A stretch of 64,000 nucleotides of DNA from Neobacillus niacini (GTDB taxonomy: Bacteria > Bacillota > Bacilli > Bacillales > Cytobacillaceae). A program made the position numbers and the translations under genes. Of this stretch, positions 8,601-16,914 are shown piece after piece (position 1 is the first letter of the stretch; the number at the start of each line of letters is the position of its first letter). The stretch covers positions 62,001 to 126,000 of the forward strand of contig NZ_JAMBOX010000014.1 in the NCBI RefSeq assembly GCF_023715785.1. The letters run 5' to 3'. The notes below the pieces were generated by a model. That model had not been told where the DNA came from and did not search any database. It was given only the letters and a program-made list of their open reading frames with translations.

Positions 8601-9773
8601 ATGCGTATCCAAGAGATGCTGCTCATACCTGGGCCGACACCTGTAGTCGATTCCATTTATGATGCGCTTGGTCAGGAAACTAGAGGTCACACTGACCCAA
8701 GATTTGTCACGATTTACAAAAATGCCATTGCACAAACAAGAGAAATGCTAAAAACAGATGGAGAAGTATTTGTTATTTCCGGATCAGGGACATTGGCGAT
8801 GGAGATGGCACTTGTAAATACGGTCGCAGCTTCTGAAAAACTACTCGTCATTAGCCAGGGGTATTTCGGAGACAGGTTTATTCATTTAGGGAAAGCATTC
8901 GGTATCGAGGTTGAGGTTTTGCAATCGGAATGGGGCAAACAGGTAGAACCTTCTGATGTTGAGGAAAAACTTGCCAATGGAAACTTCAAAGCAGTGACCA
9001 TTACCCATGCCGATACTTCAACCGGTGTTGCTGCCGATTTGGATACCCTGGTGCCAATCATTAAAAAACATGGGGCATTGGTCATTCTTGACGGCGTTTG
9101 TGCTACGGCCGCAATGGAAGAAGATATGAGCAAAGCTTATGGGCAGCCTGAATATAAAATTGATGTGGTATTAACCGGTTCGCAAAAAGCCATTGGTGTA
9201 CCGCCTGGTCTGGCAATTGTTGCCTTTAATCAGACAGCTTTGGCCGCCAGGGAGCAAATTGAGCGGGTACCCGCTTATTATTGCGATATATATAATTGGA
9301 TTCCGATTATGAACGACCCTGGCAAGTATTTTGCCACACCGCCGGTCAACCTGATTTACGCCTATGATGAAGGAATGAAATTGGTGCTTGCGGAAGGGCT
9401 GGGAATGCGATACCTTCGCCATAAACTATATGGCAAGGCAGTAAGAGCTGCCCTCTCCGAATACGGTATGAAAGCATTGGCAGAAGAGAATGCAGCAGCC
9501 GCAACATTAAGCTGTATCCTATATCCGGAGGGATTTAACGATGCCGCCTTCCGTGCCGCGCTGGCAGAAAAAGGCTTGATTGTTGCCGGGGCACTCGCCC
9601 ACTTGGCCGGAAAGGCATTCCGAATCGGACATATGGGGAATACGACTGAGGACATGCTGGAAAAAGCGATTGTGCTAATCGGGGAAACGATGAATGAGAT
9701 GGGCTTCTCCGTAAATCCGGAACAGGCAGTCAAAAGCCTAAGACAATGCCTGTCCCCACTTGAAATTAAATAA
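8601..9773 (+). CDS. Class V aminotransferase (alanine-glyoxylate / ureidoglycine-glyoxylate type)
   Basis: 390 residues of the fold-type I, class V PLP family. The internal aldimine lysine is K196 in LTGSQKA, D164 in ILDGVCA contacts the PLP ring nitrogen, SGSGTLAME (60-68) binds the cofactor phosphate, and the N-terminal IPGPTPV is the family opening. Relatives transfer amino groups to glyoxylate from alanine, serine or ureidoglycine (PucG in purine catabolism). Without purine or photorespiratory neighbours the donor cannot be assigned. AGGAGG 8 bases before ATG gives a strong start. Monocistronic, diverging from yknW and ending in its own terminator. Confidence 0.9.
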   Translation: MRIQEMLLIPGPTPVVDSIYDALGQETRGHTDPRFVTIYKNAIAQTREMLKTDGEVFVISGSGTLAMEMALVNTVAASEKLLVISQGYFGDRFIHLGKAFGIEVEVLQSEWGKQVEPSDVEEKLANGNFKAVTITHADTSTGVAADLDTLVPIIKKHGALVILDGVCATAAMEEDMSKAYGQPEYKIDVVLTGSQKAIGVPPGLAIVAFNQTALAAREQIERVPAYYCDIYNWIPIMNDPGKYFATPPVNLIYAYDEGMKLVLAEGLGMRYLRHKLYGKAVRAALSEYGMKALAEENAAAATLSCILYPEGFNDAAFRAALAEKGLIVAGALAHLAGKAFRIGHMGNTTEDMLEKAIVLIGETMNEMGFSVNPEQAVKSLRQCLSPLEIK

Positions 9774-9784
9774 ATGGTATACAA

Positions 9785-9818
9785 AGGGGGGGATTAAATT
9801 TCACCCCCCTGTTTTCGT
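9785..9818 (+). terminator. Terminator of the aminotransferase gene
   Basis: Six G (9787-9792) pair with six C (9804-9809) across an AT loop, followed by TGTTTTCGTTT. It also lies immediately past the stop of the convergent aldo/keto reductase. Confidence 0.85.
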
Positions 9819-10745
9819 TTAAGGAACGATATTGCCGGCAGCTTTATAAATTTGATACCATTCTTCCCTGGTTAATTTAAGCTCCGAGCCGCTGCAGGCA
9901 TCCTTCATTCGCTGCGGATTTGTCGTACCTAGGATGACTTGGATATTGGCCGGATGGCGGGTAATCCAGGCGACGGCAACGGCAGTGTTCGTTACACCGT
10001 ATGTTTCGGCAATGCTGTCGATTTTTTTATTCAACTCGGGGTAATGCTCCATATCTCCAAGAAAAACACCTTCAAAAAAGCCATGCTGAAATGGCGACCA
10101 AGCCTGAATCGTCATATCGTTCAATCGTGAATATTCCAAAATGCTGCTATCGCGGTTAATCGCTTGGTCAATCTTCATATTTAACGAAATTCCTGCGTCA
10201 ATCATCGGAGTATGGGCAATGCTGAACTGCAATTGGTTGATGACCAATTTATACGGAATGTATTTCTGCAGCAGTTCAATTTGCGCCGGATTATGGTTCG
10301 ATACCCCAAAATACTTTACCTTGCCGCTTGTGTGCAGCTGTTCAAATGCTTCGGCCACTTCCTCAGGCTCCATTAACGGGTCAGGGCGGTGAAGCAGCAA
10401 AATATCGAGAAAATCAGTTTTTAATCGGGATAATATCCCATCGACAGATTTGATAATATGCTCCTTTGAAAAATCAAAATAGCCTTCCGGCACGCGAATC
10501 CCGCATTTGCTTTGCAGGATCATGTTATCCCGAATCCCGGGATTCATTTGGATGGCTTCTGAAAAGATTTCCTCACACTGGCCTCGGCCGTAAATATCGG
10601 CATGGTCAAAAAAATTAATGCCTTCTTCCAGAGCTGTACGAATCAGCTTTTCTGCCTCAGGTATCGACAACTGAGTTAGACGCATATTTCCCATAATCAT
10701 ATTTGAAACTTTTAAATCTGTATTGGCGATTTGTATGTATTTCAA
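9819..10745 (-). CDS. Aldo/keto reductase, YdhF-type
   Basis: 308 residues, TIM-barrel AKR fold with the complete tetrad D47, Y52 (FDHADIYG), K80 (LQSKCG) and H119 (LLHRPDP). The C-terminal NADPH-binding segment ILGTTNPQRM is present. Sequence style matches E. coli YdhF. Such enzymes reduce small aldehydes or ketones with NADPH; the physiological substrate is unknown. The start codon is TTG at 10745, chosen because AGGAGG lies 9 bases upstream and no ATG or GTG fits. It follows the iron-type alcohol dehydrogenase after a terminator, so it is probably transcribed separately. Confidence 0.9.
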   Translation of the reverse strand: MKYIQIANTDLKVSNMIMGNMRLTQLSIPEAEKLIRTALEEGINFFDHADIYGRGQCEEIFSEAIQMNPGIRDNMILQSKCGIRVPEGYFDFSKEHIIKSVDGILSRLKTDFLDILLLHRPDPLMEPEEVAEAFEQLHTSGKVKYFGVSNHNPAQIELLQKYIPYKLVINQLQFSIAHTPMIDAGISLNMKIDQAINRDSSILEYSRLNDMTIQAWSPFQHGFFEGVFLGDMEHYPELNKKIDSIAETYGVTNTAVAVAWITRHPANIQVILGTTNPQRMKDACSGSELKLTREEWYQIYKAAGNIVP

Positions 10746-10811
10746 ATGTAAACGCCTCCTTCTTCTTTTATCTAATTATATCGAAATCTGGCATATTTTT
10801 AAAATCATTAT

Positions 10812-10857
10812 AAAAATAAAAAAACCAACCGAATGAAAATAGTCCCTTGGGTTGGGG
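10812..10857 (-). terminator. Terminator of the iron-type alcohol dehydrogenase gene
   Basis: CCAACC/GGTTGG stem with a 20-base loop and TTTTTTTATTTTT on the minus strand. Confidence 0.8.
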
Positions 10858-10864
10858 GAACCAT

Positions 10865-12067
10865 TTAATAGGCATGCTTTTTGACACTGAAGTCATAATC
10901 ATAGCAGATTCGGTATAAATCCTCGATTTCGTGCTTTGTTGGCTCAATCGGATTATTGGCCGGACTGCCGCTGTCGAGGGCGTCTTGGGCCATTTTACTG
11001 ATTGAGGCTGCAAATTTCCCTCTGTCAATCCCCCATCCTTTTAGATTGGGAATGTTCAATACATCGCAAAGTCCCTTGACAGACTCCACCGCAAAATAGG
11101 CCAGTGCTTCATTCGAAAGCTCTCTTTTATCAGGGGCAAAGAATCTACCCAGGTCAGCCAATCGGTCAACACAATGATTCTTGCTGAATTCCAATACTGC
11201 CGGTAACAGCATGGCATTCGAATATCCATGGGGAACGTGGAATAACGCGCCAATCGGTCGCGACATCCCATGGACAAGACATACCGAAGCATTGGAAAAC
11301 GCCATTCCTGCCTGCAGGGCACCTAGTGACATCGCTTCCCTCGCCACGAGGTTTTCACCATCATTGTATGCTTGATACAGGTTGGCAGCGATGTGTTTCA
11401 TAGCAGATAATGCCAATGTATCACTCATTGGATTGGCCTTTTTTGACAGGTACGCCTCAACAGCATGGCTGAGCGCATCTACGCCTGTCGCAGCCGTTAT
11501 ATGCTTTGGGGAACTGATTGTTAACAGCGGGTCGACGATTGCTGCAGTTGGCATGAATGCCGGCTGCTTGACCATTAATTTCACATCAGTCGACACAATG
11601 GTGATGACAGTGACATCTGTTGCTTCCGAACCCGTGCCGGCAGTTGTAGGAACGGCAATATGGGGGATTGGAGGTTTAATGGCAAACTTGCCCCATGCTC
11701 CGGCATAATCGTTTATCCGGCCTCCGTTTGCCGCCAATACCGAAACCGCTTTAGCTGTATCGATACAGCTGCCGCCCCCAAGTGAAATCAGTAAGTCGCA
11801 CTTTTCCTGCTTAATGAGTTCTAGTGCTTCGGCCACATGATGATCAGTGGGTTCAGAGTCCACCCCTAGATAAACCTTGGTACGAACACCGTGAACAGCT
11901 AATCTATCCACACATTTATTTACATACCCAAGCCGCTCCATTACCTTGTCCGAAACAATCAGTGCGTTCTTCCCCCTGCATGTAGCTTCCTCCCCTATCT
12001 TTTCAAATGCTCCCCTGCCGAATAAAATACTCTGAGGTGTTCTGAAATTGGAAATCCCTACATTCAT
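10865..12067 (-). CDS. Iron-containing (group III) alcohol dehydrogenase
   Basis: 400 residues. The NAD(P)-binding GGGS is at 97-100 and TTAGTGSE at 141-148. The metal ligands D197 and H201 (GVDALSHAVEAY), H266 (LVHGMSRP) and H280 (FHVPHGYSNA) are all present, so the enzyme should be active with Fe2+ or a substitute metal. The family oxidises or reduces primary alcohols, including methanol and butanol in Bacillus relatives. The substrate cannot be read from the sequence. GGAGGGG about 6 bases upstream supports the ATG. It is bounded downstream by a terminator and has 226 bases of upstream region free for a promoter. Confidence 0.93.
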   Translation of the reverse strand: MNVGISNFRTPQSILFGRGAFEKIGEEATCRGKNALIVSDKVMERLGYVNKCVDRLAVHGVRTKVYLGVDSEPTDHHVAEALELIKQEKCDLLISLGGGSCIDTAKAVSVLAANGGRINDYAGAWGKFAIKPPIPHIAVPTTAGTGSEATDVTVITIVSTDVKLMVKQPAFMPTAAIVDPLLTISSPKHITAATGVDALSHAVEAYLSKKANPMSDTLALSAMKHIAANLYQAYNDGENLVAREAMSLGALQAGMAFSNASVCLVHGMSRPIGALFHVPHGYSNAMLLPAVLEFSKNHCVDRLADLGRFFAPDKRELSNEALAYFAVESVKGLCDVLNIPNLKGWGIDRGKFAASISKMAQDALDSGSPANNPIEPTKHEIEDLYRICYDYDFSVKKHAY

Positions 12068-12293
12068 TTAAGTCCCCTCCATCCTATATATGACAAGCAA
12101 TTTCTACTATTTGACAATTCCTATAATAGCTAATGGCTGGAGAAAATTTTGTTGGAATCTGTAATATGTAGATTTTCAAAAAAATTAAGAATTCATATTC
12201 CCATGAAATAAGGACAAAATGAATAGTACTAACGTAAAAGACCACTCCATATAGGTATTTTGCACCACATCCTCCTTGGAAGGGGAAAAAAAT

Positions 12294-12758
12294 GTGTCTA
12301 ACCCAATTGAAAAATTGCTTTGGAGCATTGCCCTTCCTGGATTTGGGCAATTCCTAAATAGAAAATATTTCAAAGGCTTCGTGTTTATTTTTTTGGAATT
12401 TCTTGTGAATTCTCAGGCAAATTTTAATTCGATTATCATGTTAAGTTTTCACGGCGAGATTGAAAAAGCAATTGCAGGGGCTAATTATCAGTGGCTCATG
12501 TTTTATCCATGTTTGTACTTTTTTGCGATGTGGGATGCGTTTAAGGATGCTGGCGGAGGAAGCGACAGATATTCCTTCCTTCCATTTGTATTTGCCGCTT
12601 ATTTTGTTACAGTGGGCTGTATTTATTCCTCTAATTTAAAAATCTTTGGCGTACTGGTCGGACCTGTTTGGCTGCCGATGCTATTTATGATTCCTGGGTT
12701 AGCAGTAGGCTTCATCATTCGAGGAATAATGTTAAAGGGCAGTAGGAGGGAAATTTAA
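12294..12758 (+). CDS. TM2-like integral membrane protein, function unknown
   Basis: 154 residues with at least four hydrophobic segments. The opening, LLWSIALPGFGQFLNRKY, followed by a hydrophobic stretch, resembles TM2-domain proteins, where a Gly-x-Gly-Gln-Phe turn joins two helices. The rest (FPCLYFFAMWDAFKDA and later helices) matches short Bacillus membrane proteins with no known role. Start choice: GTG at 12294 is preceded by GGAAGGGG with good spacing. A TTG 18 bases upstream would extend the frame but has no ribosome site. Monocistronic, followed by a hairpin terminator. Confidence 0.7.
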   Translation: MSNPIEKLLWSIALPGFGQFLNRKYFKGFVFIFLEFLVNSQANFNSIIMLSFHGEIEKAIAGANYQWLMFYPCLYFFAMWDAFKDAGGGSDRYSFLPFVFAAYFVTVGCIYSSNLKIFGVLVGPVWLPMLFMIPGLAVGFIIRGIMLKGSRREI

Positions 12759-13098
12759 TCCCCGACCTCACACACACCAACGAACGTACCATTCCGTACG
12801 CGGCTGATCAAACTTATGAGAATGGTGACTCACAAAGCTGGGAAATGTTTTTAGTCCCCGTTTTGTGAGTTTTTTATAGCTATCACTTGATGCTGAAATA
12901 TATCCCCTTCGCCTATTTACACGAATTTCTCCTTTTTTACAATATTATCAATAATTTCATATTAAATATTACTCAGCATGATTAACTTGTTATTTATCCT
13001 CGTTTTAACTATTATCCTGTTAGTTTTTGTATAAAGTTATTTTTATTTTCCCTTCACCTTTTCACAAAATATTTCAAACTATTAAAATATAATAATAG
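12759..13098. other. Gene-poor AT-rich stretch
   Basis: Apart from the terminator at 12828 nothing supportable is encoded. The minus-strand frame through 13054-13257 has no ribosome site and no recognisable protein. Confidence 0.5.
12828..12876 (+). terminator. Terminator of the TM2-like gene
   Basis: ACTCACAAA pairs with TTTGTGAGT (loop about 25 bases), followed by TTTTTTAT. Confidence 0.7.
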
Positions 13099-13233
13099 TT
13101 GGTGTTCAAGATTGCCAGTGACTATGAGTATACAATCAGACCAAAGGCAGGAACAAAAATTACTGTTGATCCAGAGCGAAGCAAAGTAATCTTGCCTTTC
13201 GTCGGCGGATCCGATGCACTCAATTGGAAATAA
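13099..13233 (+). pseudogene. Possible 3' remnant of a decayed gene
   Basis: A 44-codon open frame reads as well-formed protein (..ASDYEYTIRPKAGTKITV.. through ..FVGGSDALNWK) and stops just before a strong terminator. It has no ribosome binding site, is preceded directly by an in-frame stop and AT-rich DNA, and its only starts would be TTG or GTG. The look is that of a C-terminal domain whose upstream part has been lost. I cannot name the family. Confidence 0.35.
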
Positions 13234-13251
13234 TTTAATTGGCATTAAAAG

Positions 13252-13286
13252 AGACAATCCTCTTATTGCGGGATTGTCTTTTTTAA
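13252..13286 (+). terminator. Bidirectional terminator between remnant and amine dehydrogenase operon
   Basis: Perfect 9-base stem AGACAATCC/GGATTGTCT with a 10-base loop, then TTTTTT on the plus strand. The minus-strand tail CTCTTTT is weaker but would end the dehydrogenase operon. Confidence 0.8.
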
Positions 13287-13305
13287 ATTAATTATTGAAT
13301 TTTCT

Positions 13306-14484
13306 TCACATCGTCACAGCATTTTTGTTAAAACGATCATATCGTAAAGGCTCGATTGATATGGTTGTCTCTTTCTCAGTAATCATTTCCTCAATTAACT
13401 TACCTGTAATTGTGGCCAAGCTGATACCATCACCTTCATGACCGGCAGCAATATAAAATCCTGGTACTTCTTCGACCTCTGAAATGATTGGCAAATGATC
13501 TTCTGTCCACGGTCTAAAACCAGTATAAGTCCGGATCATATTGAAATCATCTAGTTTCGGAAAGAATCGCAAAGCTCTTCTGGCCATGGTTTGTACAACA
13601 TCATAGTCGATCCTTGCATCAAAGCCCACAAATTGACGACTGCTGCCTATTAAGAAATTTTGACTTTCTGTTGGTTCAAGAACCAAAGCCACCCCATGTT
13701 TTAGAGTTTTGGAATCCGCAATACGTTCTCGTTGAAATTTGTTCATCAAATATCCGAATTCCATCACATTTCTCATGATAATGGGCTTTTGTCTTCCCCC
13801 GACCATAATATGGCCTTTTCTTGGCTTTATTGGTATCTCGATATCTAGCATTTTACCGATAAAAGGTGACCAAACTCCAGCTGCATTCACGATTTTTTTT
13901 GCGGTAAAGTTACCCTTAGTTGTTTCGATGAGGAAATCTCCCTTTTTTGAAACTAGCTTTACTTCTGCACGCGTATGCAGTTTCAACCCATATTGTTTTG
14001 CTTTATCTATCAAAGAATAGCAAAATAAATAAGGATTAATAAGTGAATCTGTTTCACATTCTAAGCCGCCTGGGATGTCATCAGCAAAATAAGGCGACTC
14101 CTGACGTATATCTGTCCTGTCAAGCAGCTTGAATTTCAATCCAGCTTGATTCTGTATGTTCACCCATTGTTTAGCTACTTCCATTTCGGCATCATTATCG
14201 CAGACCAATATACTTCCAAGACTACGGTACTCAAATGGCAGATTTAAATCTTTCTCCAATTCTGCAGTTAGCTCCTGGCTAGCTAAAGACATCAGACTAT
14301 CAAATCCCGGGTCTTTATCAACGATGGAAATGTTTCCATCACAACGTGAAGAGGTACCGCTTGCCAGATCCCCTTTTTCTATTAACATGCAATCGATACC
14401 AGCTTTTGAAACATAATATGCAATTGCACAGCCTACGATACCACCACCGATAATGGCAACTTCTGCATGATTTTTGTTGGTCAT
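13306..14484 (-). CDS. FAD-dependent amino acid/amine oxidoreductase (DAO family, HcnC/OoxB-like catalytic subunit)
   Basis: 392 residues with an N-terminal Rossmann GGGIVG (13-18) and a D-amino-acid-oxidase type C-terminus (GFRPWTEDHLPII, AAGHEGDGISLATITG). This is the substrate-oxidising flavoprotein of multi-subunit dye-linked dehydrogenases such as HcnABC, opine oxidase and D-hydroxyproline dehydrogenase. It comes last in a four-gene operon with the other electron-carrying subunits. The frame extends 40 codons further upstream, but GGAGGGG 8 bases before ATG 14484, and the position of the preceding gene's stop 16 bases upstream, fix the start there. The substrate (an imino acid, opine or small amine) is not determinable from sequence. 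Confidence 0.88.
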   Translation of the reverse strand: MTNKNHAEVAIIGGGIVGCAIAYYVSKAGIDCMLIEKGDLASGTSSRCDGNISIVDKDPGFDSLMSLASQELTAELEKDLNLPFEYRSLGSILVCDNDAEMEVAKQWVNIQNQAGLKFKLLDRTDIRQESPYFADDIPGGLECETDSLINPYLFCYSLIDKAKQYGLKLHTRAEVKLVSKKGDFLIETTKGNFTAKKIVNAAGVWSPFIGKMLDIEIPIKPRKGHIMVGGRQKPIIMRNVMEFGYLMNKFQRERIADSKTLKHGVALVLEPTESQNFLIGSSRQFVGFDARIDYDVVQTMARRALRFFPKLDDFNMIRTYTGFRPWTEDHLPIISEVEEVPGFYIAAGHEGDGISLATITGKLIEEMITEKETTISIEPLRYDRFNKNAVTM

Positions 14485-14500
14485 ATTCTGATCCCCTCCA

Positions 14501-15712
14501 TTATCCGTGCAAAATGTTATAAAAAGTTTCTTCCATTTGATTACGACCTTTTTCAATCCCAGGATGAAATTGAATCGTTGCATTTTCACGAATCGTTTTA
14601 ACATTCATCTTTGCTTGTTGAATTTGATTTTCTAGCTGGCCATCTGTTCCTATTACTCTATTTGCTATCGATAGACCGGCTAATGTACCTTGAGCCCGAG
14701 CAACTTTTCCGCTTTCAATCCCTGTAATATTTCCCGCCACAAAAAGTCCCTCCACTGGTGTCTCCATCTGTTCATTATGGACCGGAATATGACCGCCAAG
14801 TTCCTCAATATACTGAAACGGACAACCAATAACAGCCGCAAGTTCAGCCAATGGGTAAAGCCCCCCGGCTATACATACAAAATCAACCTCGACTGTTTTC
14901 TCACTCCCTGGAATGATCTCACCCTTTGCCGAAATATCACAGATAGTCACAGACTCTACTTGATTCTTCCCATTTATTCGTGTAACAGCTTTACGAAGGT
15001 GAATAGGCATGCCCCACATTTTCACACCGCTTTTAGGAAAAAACTTCACGGCCAGATCCTTCGCCCCATCCCCTTTTAAAAAGCTGCTGCCAAAACGGAT
15101 CGCCGCAGATGGTGCTAAATGAGCAATCCGTAATAACCCTTCCATGACTTTTACAGGATTTCCATAATCAGCTGTTACTGGATTAAGGGCTGGGAGTGCC
15201 ATGCATTGTAGATCAATTCCTGCCAACTGCATTTCCCGTGCAATGGCGACAGACAGGACGTTTACACCGACAACAATGCCCTTATTTCCGACACGAACGC
15301 GATGCACGTTCGTCATCACCTGTGCAGCACCGATGGACATGACCCCCGGCAGGGTCCATCCTGGTAAAGGAGCCGGTGTTTCCGCCGCTCCGGTTGCAAT
15401 TAATAGATTATCAGCTTCAAATACCCCTTCGTTTGTATATACATTAAAACCATGATCGTTTTTTTCAATGTGATGAGCAGAAATGCTGCATCTTATTTCT
15501 GTATTCAGTTGCTTTGCCTTTTCTAAAAGAATTTTTGCTTCTTCTATTCCATTCCACCATTTTCCATCTGGTTCTTCATGAAGTTGGCCGAGCAATCTCC
15601 CTCCCGGCTTGGGAAATTCATCGATAACAAGAACACTCAAATTCCATTCACGACAGGCAATTGCAGCAGATAAACCCGCTGGACCCGCACCAATGATCAG
15701 TACATCATACAT
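14501..15712 (-). CDS. FAD/NAD(P)-binding oxidoreductase subunit (HcnB/OoxA-like)
   Basis: 403 residues, pyridine-nucleotide-disulphide oxidoreductase fold. FAD-binding GAGPAG lies at 8-13, the ATG motif in LLIATGAAE near 113, and a second Rossmann region at IVVGVNVLSVAIARE. In HcnB-type subunits a BFD [2Fe-2S] domain is normally fused at the C-terminus. Here that domain is missing and occurs as the separate gene at 16121, so the complex is four-part. A GTG at 15721 would overlap the previous stop, but AGAGGGG is 8 bases before ATG 15712, which is preferred. It probably passes electrons from the DAO-type subunit to the iron-sulphur subunits. Confidence 0.85.
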   Translation of the reverse strand: MYDVLIIGAGPAGLSAAIACREWNLSVLVIDEFPKPGGRLLGQLHEEPDGKWWNGIEEAKILLEKAKQLNTEIRCSISAHHIEKNDHGFNVYTNEGVFEADNLLIATGAAETPAPLPGWTLPGVMSIGAAQVMTNVHRVRVGNKGIVVGVNVLSVAIAREMQLAGIDLQCMALPALNPVTADYGNPVKVMEGLLRIAHLAPSAAIRFGSSFLKGDGAKDLAVKFFPKSGVKMWGMPIHLRKAVTRINGKNQVESVTICDISAKGEIIPGSEKTVEVDFVCIAGGLYPLAELAAVIGCPFQYIEELGGHIPVHNEQMETPVEGLFVAGNITGIESGKVARAQGTLAGLSIANRVIGTDGQLENQIQQAKMNVKTIRENATIQFHPGIEKGRNQMEETFYNILHG

Positions 15713-15717
15713 ACAGC

Positions 15718-16113
15718 TCACCCCTCTTTTTCCTCTTTATATATATTTTCAAATTCCGAATAGGTCCGAGGTAAATCAACCTCATTATCCGTTGGTTTAA
15801 ACGGGGTCGAATGTTGTTTTCCACTTTCAATGACCATATTTCTATTTATTTCTGTTAAACATGCCCGAACTCCGGGTTTGCCGTCGACGGTGACCCGACA
15901 TTCAAAGCAATGACCGATATTGCAATAAATCCCCCGCGGTGTACCGGTTTCTTCATGAACACGAAGTTTCCGAATTCCATTAGCCAATAGTGCCGATGCA
16001 ATCGTGTCTCCTTCGTATCCGATATATTTTTTACCATCAAACGTAAAAGTCATTTCTTTCTGATTAGCTAATTTACCAAGGACAGGATGTTCCAAAATTC
16101 GATGTTTATTCAT
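15718..16113 (-). CDS. [2Fe-2S] ferredoxin-like subunit (HcnA-like, Fer2_4 domain)
   Basis: 131 residues. The plant-type ferredoxin cysteines are C64, C69, C72 (GIYCNIGHCFEC) and C85 (GVRACLT), spaced as in HcnA and in the N-terminal domain of sarcosine oxidase alpha. The protein lies in the second position of the operon, with a 7-base gap after the BFD-type gene. Role: electron carrier of the membrane-linked or soluble amine dehydrogenase. The C-terminal 35 residues are charged and look like a linker or docking tail. Confidence 0.88.
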   Translation of the reverse strand: MNKHRILEHPVLGKLANQKEMTFTFDGKKYIGYEGDTIASALLANGIRKLRVHEETGTPRGIYCNIGHCFECRVTVDGKPGVRACLTEINRNMVIESGKQHSTPFKPTDNEVDLPRTYSEFENIYKEEKEG

Positions 16114-16120
16114 TACTTGA

Positions 16121-16378
16121 CTATCCCCCTATTTTTCCTAGTGATACCGGCCTTATAGGTGGCTGGATTTTCAATGGAATTTCGTGTCGCAACTTCTCTC
16201 CCGATATTTCTGCCACAATGGCATTCAATGCAGGCCGGCATGTTCTTCCGCCGCAATATCCCATCCCCGCTCTTGTGCGTAATTTAATTTCCCGCGCTGA
16301 ACATTGATATTTACTAATCGTTTCCTTTATTTCTTCCAAATCTACTTCTTCACATCTACAAATGATCACCTTATCCAT
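16121..16378 (-). CDS. BFD-like [2Fe-2S] protein
   Basis: 85 residues. Cysteines C7 and C9 (IICRCEEV) with C42 and C47 (GYCGGRTC) form the CxC...CxxxxC cluster of bacterioferritin-associated-ferredoxin domains. The same fold is the C-terminal domain of HcnB-type proteins and of nitrite reductase and glycerol dehydrogenase subunits. First gene of the operon. GTG 16381 and ATG 16378 are both possible behind GGAGG; ATG is chosen. About 250 bases upstream, up to the tRNA terminator, should hold the promoter; a weak candidate (TATAAT in CAGTCTATAATT) has no good -35. Confidence 0.85.
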   Translation of the reverse strand: MDKVIICRCEEVDLEEIKETISKYQCSAREIKLRTRAGMGYCGGRTCRPALNAIVAEISGEKLRHEIPLKIQPPIRPVSLGKIGG

Positions 16379-16629
16379 CACTTTCTATCCTCCATTTCAC
16401 TTTATCTGGAACTAAAGAAATTTTTACTGTTTAAAATGATTCTTCCATAATTGGAAATAAAGATAGACCTAAAACACACTCTTTATTTTCCTGATAATTC
16501 TGATATTAGGAAGTAATATTGTTTAAGGAAATTATAGACTGGATATTCACTGTTGTAATTATGCAAAACATAAAAACGAACGAGGGCAATTTGTGGAAAA
16601 CTACAAATGGAGTACTCTTATAAGATACA

Positions 16630-16671
16630 AAAACAGGCTCAAACCCTTAATAAAAAAGGATTTGAGCCTGT
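16630..16671 (-). terminator. Terminator of tRNA-Val
   Basis: Eleven-base stem ACAGGCTCAAA/TTTGAGCCTGT on the minus strand, 10 bases past the tRNA, followed by TTTTTGT. Confidence 0.85.
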
Positions 16672-16679
16672 TCAAATAA

Positions 16680-16752
16680 TGACCTGTGAGGGACTTGAAC
16701 CCCCGACCCCCACCCTGTCAAGGTGATGCTCTCCCAGCTGAGCTAACAGATC
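16680..16752 (-). tRNA. tRNA-Val, anticodon GAC
   Basis: The minus strand folds as a full cloverleaf: acceptor GATCTGT/ACAGGTC with one G-T pair, D arm GCTC/GAGC, anticodon stem TCACC/GGTGG with loop TTGACAG (anticodon GAC, reading GUC and GUU), 5-base variable loop, and T arm with TTCAAGT loop. Discriminator base is A; CCA is not encoded. It stands alone, with its own promoter and terminator, rather than in a tRNA cluster. Confidence 0.95.
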
Positions 16753-16774
16753 GTTTATTTAAGCTACAAATATA

Positions 16775-16802
16775 ATTATAGTGAAAAAGCTAAAATAGTC
16801 AA
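16775..16802 (-). promoter_or_regulatory. Sigma-A promoter of tRNA-Val
   Basis: TTGACT (16797-16802), 16 bases, TATAAT (16775-16780) on the minus strand, 22 bases upstream of the tRNA. Confidence 0.75.
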
Positions 16803-16837
16803 TAGTTTTTTCAAAAAAACTCATATTAATAAAAAAA

Positions 16838-16890
16838 CAAACGTACGTTCCCGAAAAACATTGAATAAAGAACTAACGTTCGGTTATAAT
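16838..16890 (+). promoter_or_regulatory. Two LexA (DinR) boxes over a sigma-A promoter
   Basis: Box 1, CAAACGTACGTTCC (16838-16851), matches 13 of 14 positions of the Bacillus LexA consensus CGAACRNRYGTTYC. Box 2, GAACTAACGTTC (16870-16881), is a perfect GAACN4GTTC. Box 2 sits in the 18-base spacer between TTGAAT (16861-16866) and TATAAT (16885-16890), where a bound repressor would block RNA polymerase. Confidence 0.7.
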
Positions 16891-16914
16891 ATGATTAGAA
16901 AGGAGGGCTTCATT

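Noticed and set aside
12084-12373. Minus-strand frames opposite the TM2-like gene
   Set aside because: Shadow frames without ribosome sites; the plus-strand protein has membrane-protein character.
13054-13257. 67-codon minus-strand frame
   Set aside because: No ribosome site; runs against the better remnant frame on the plus strand.
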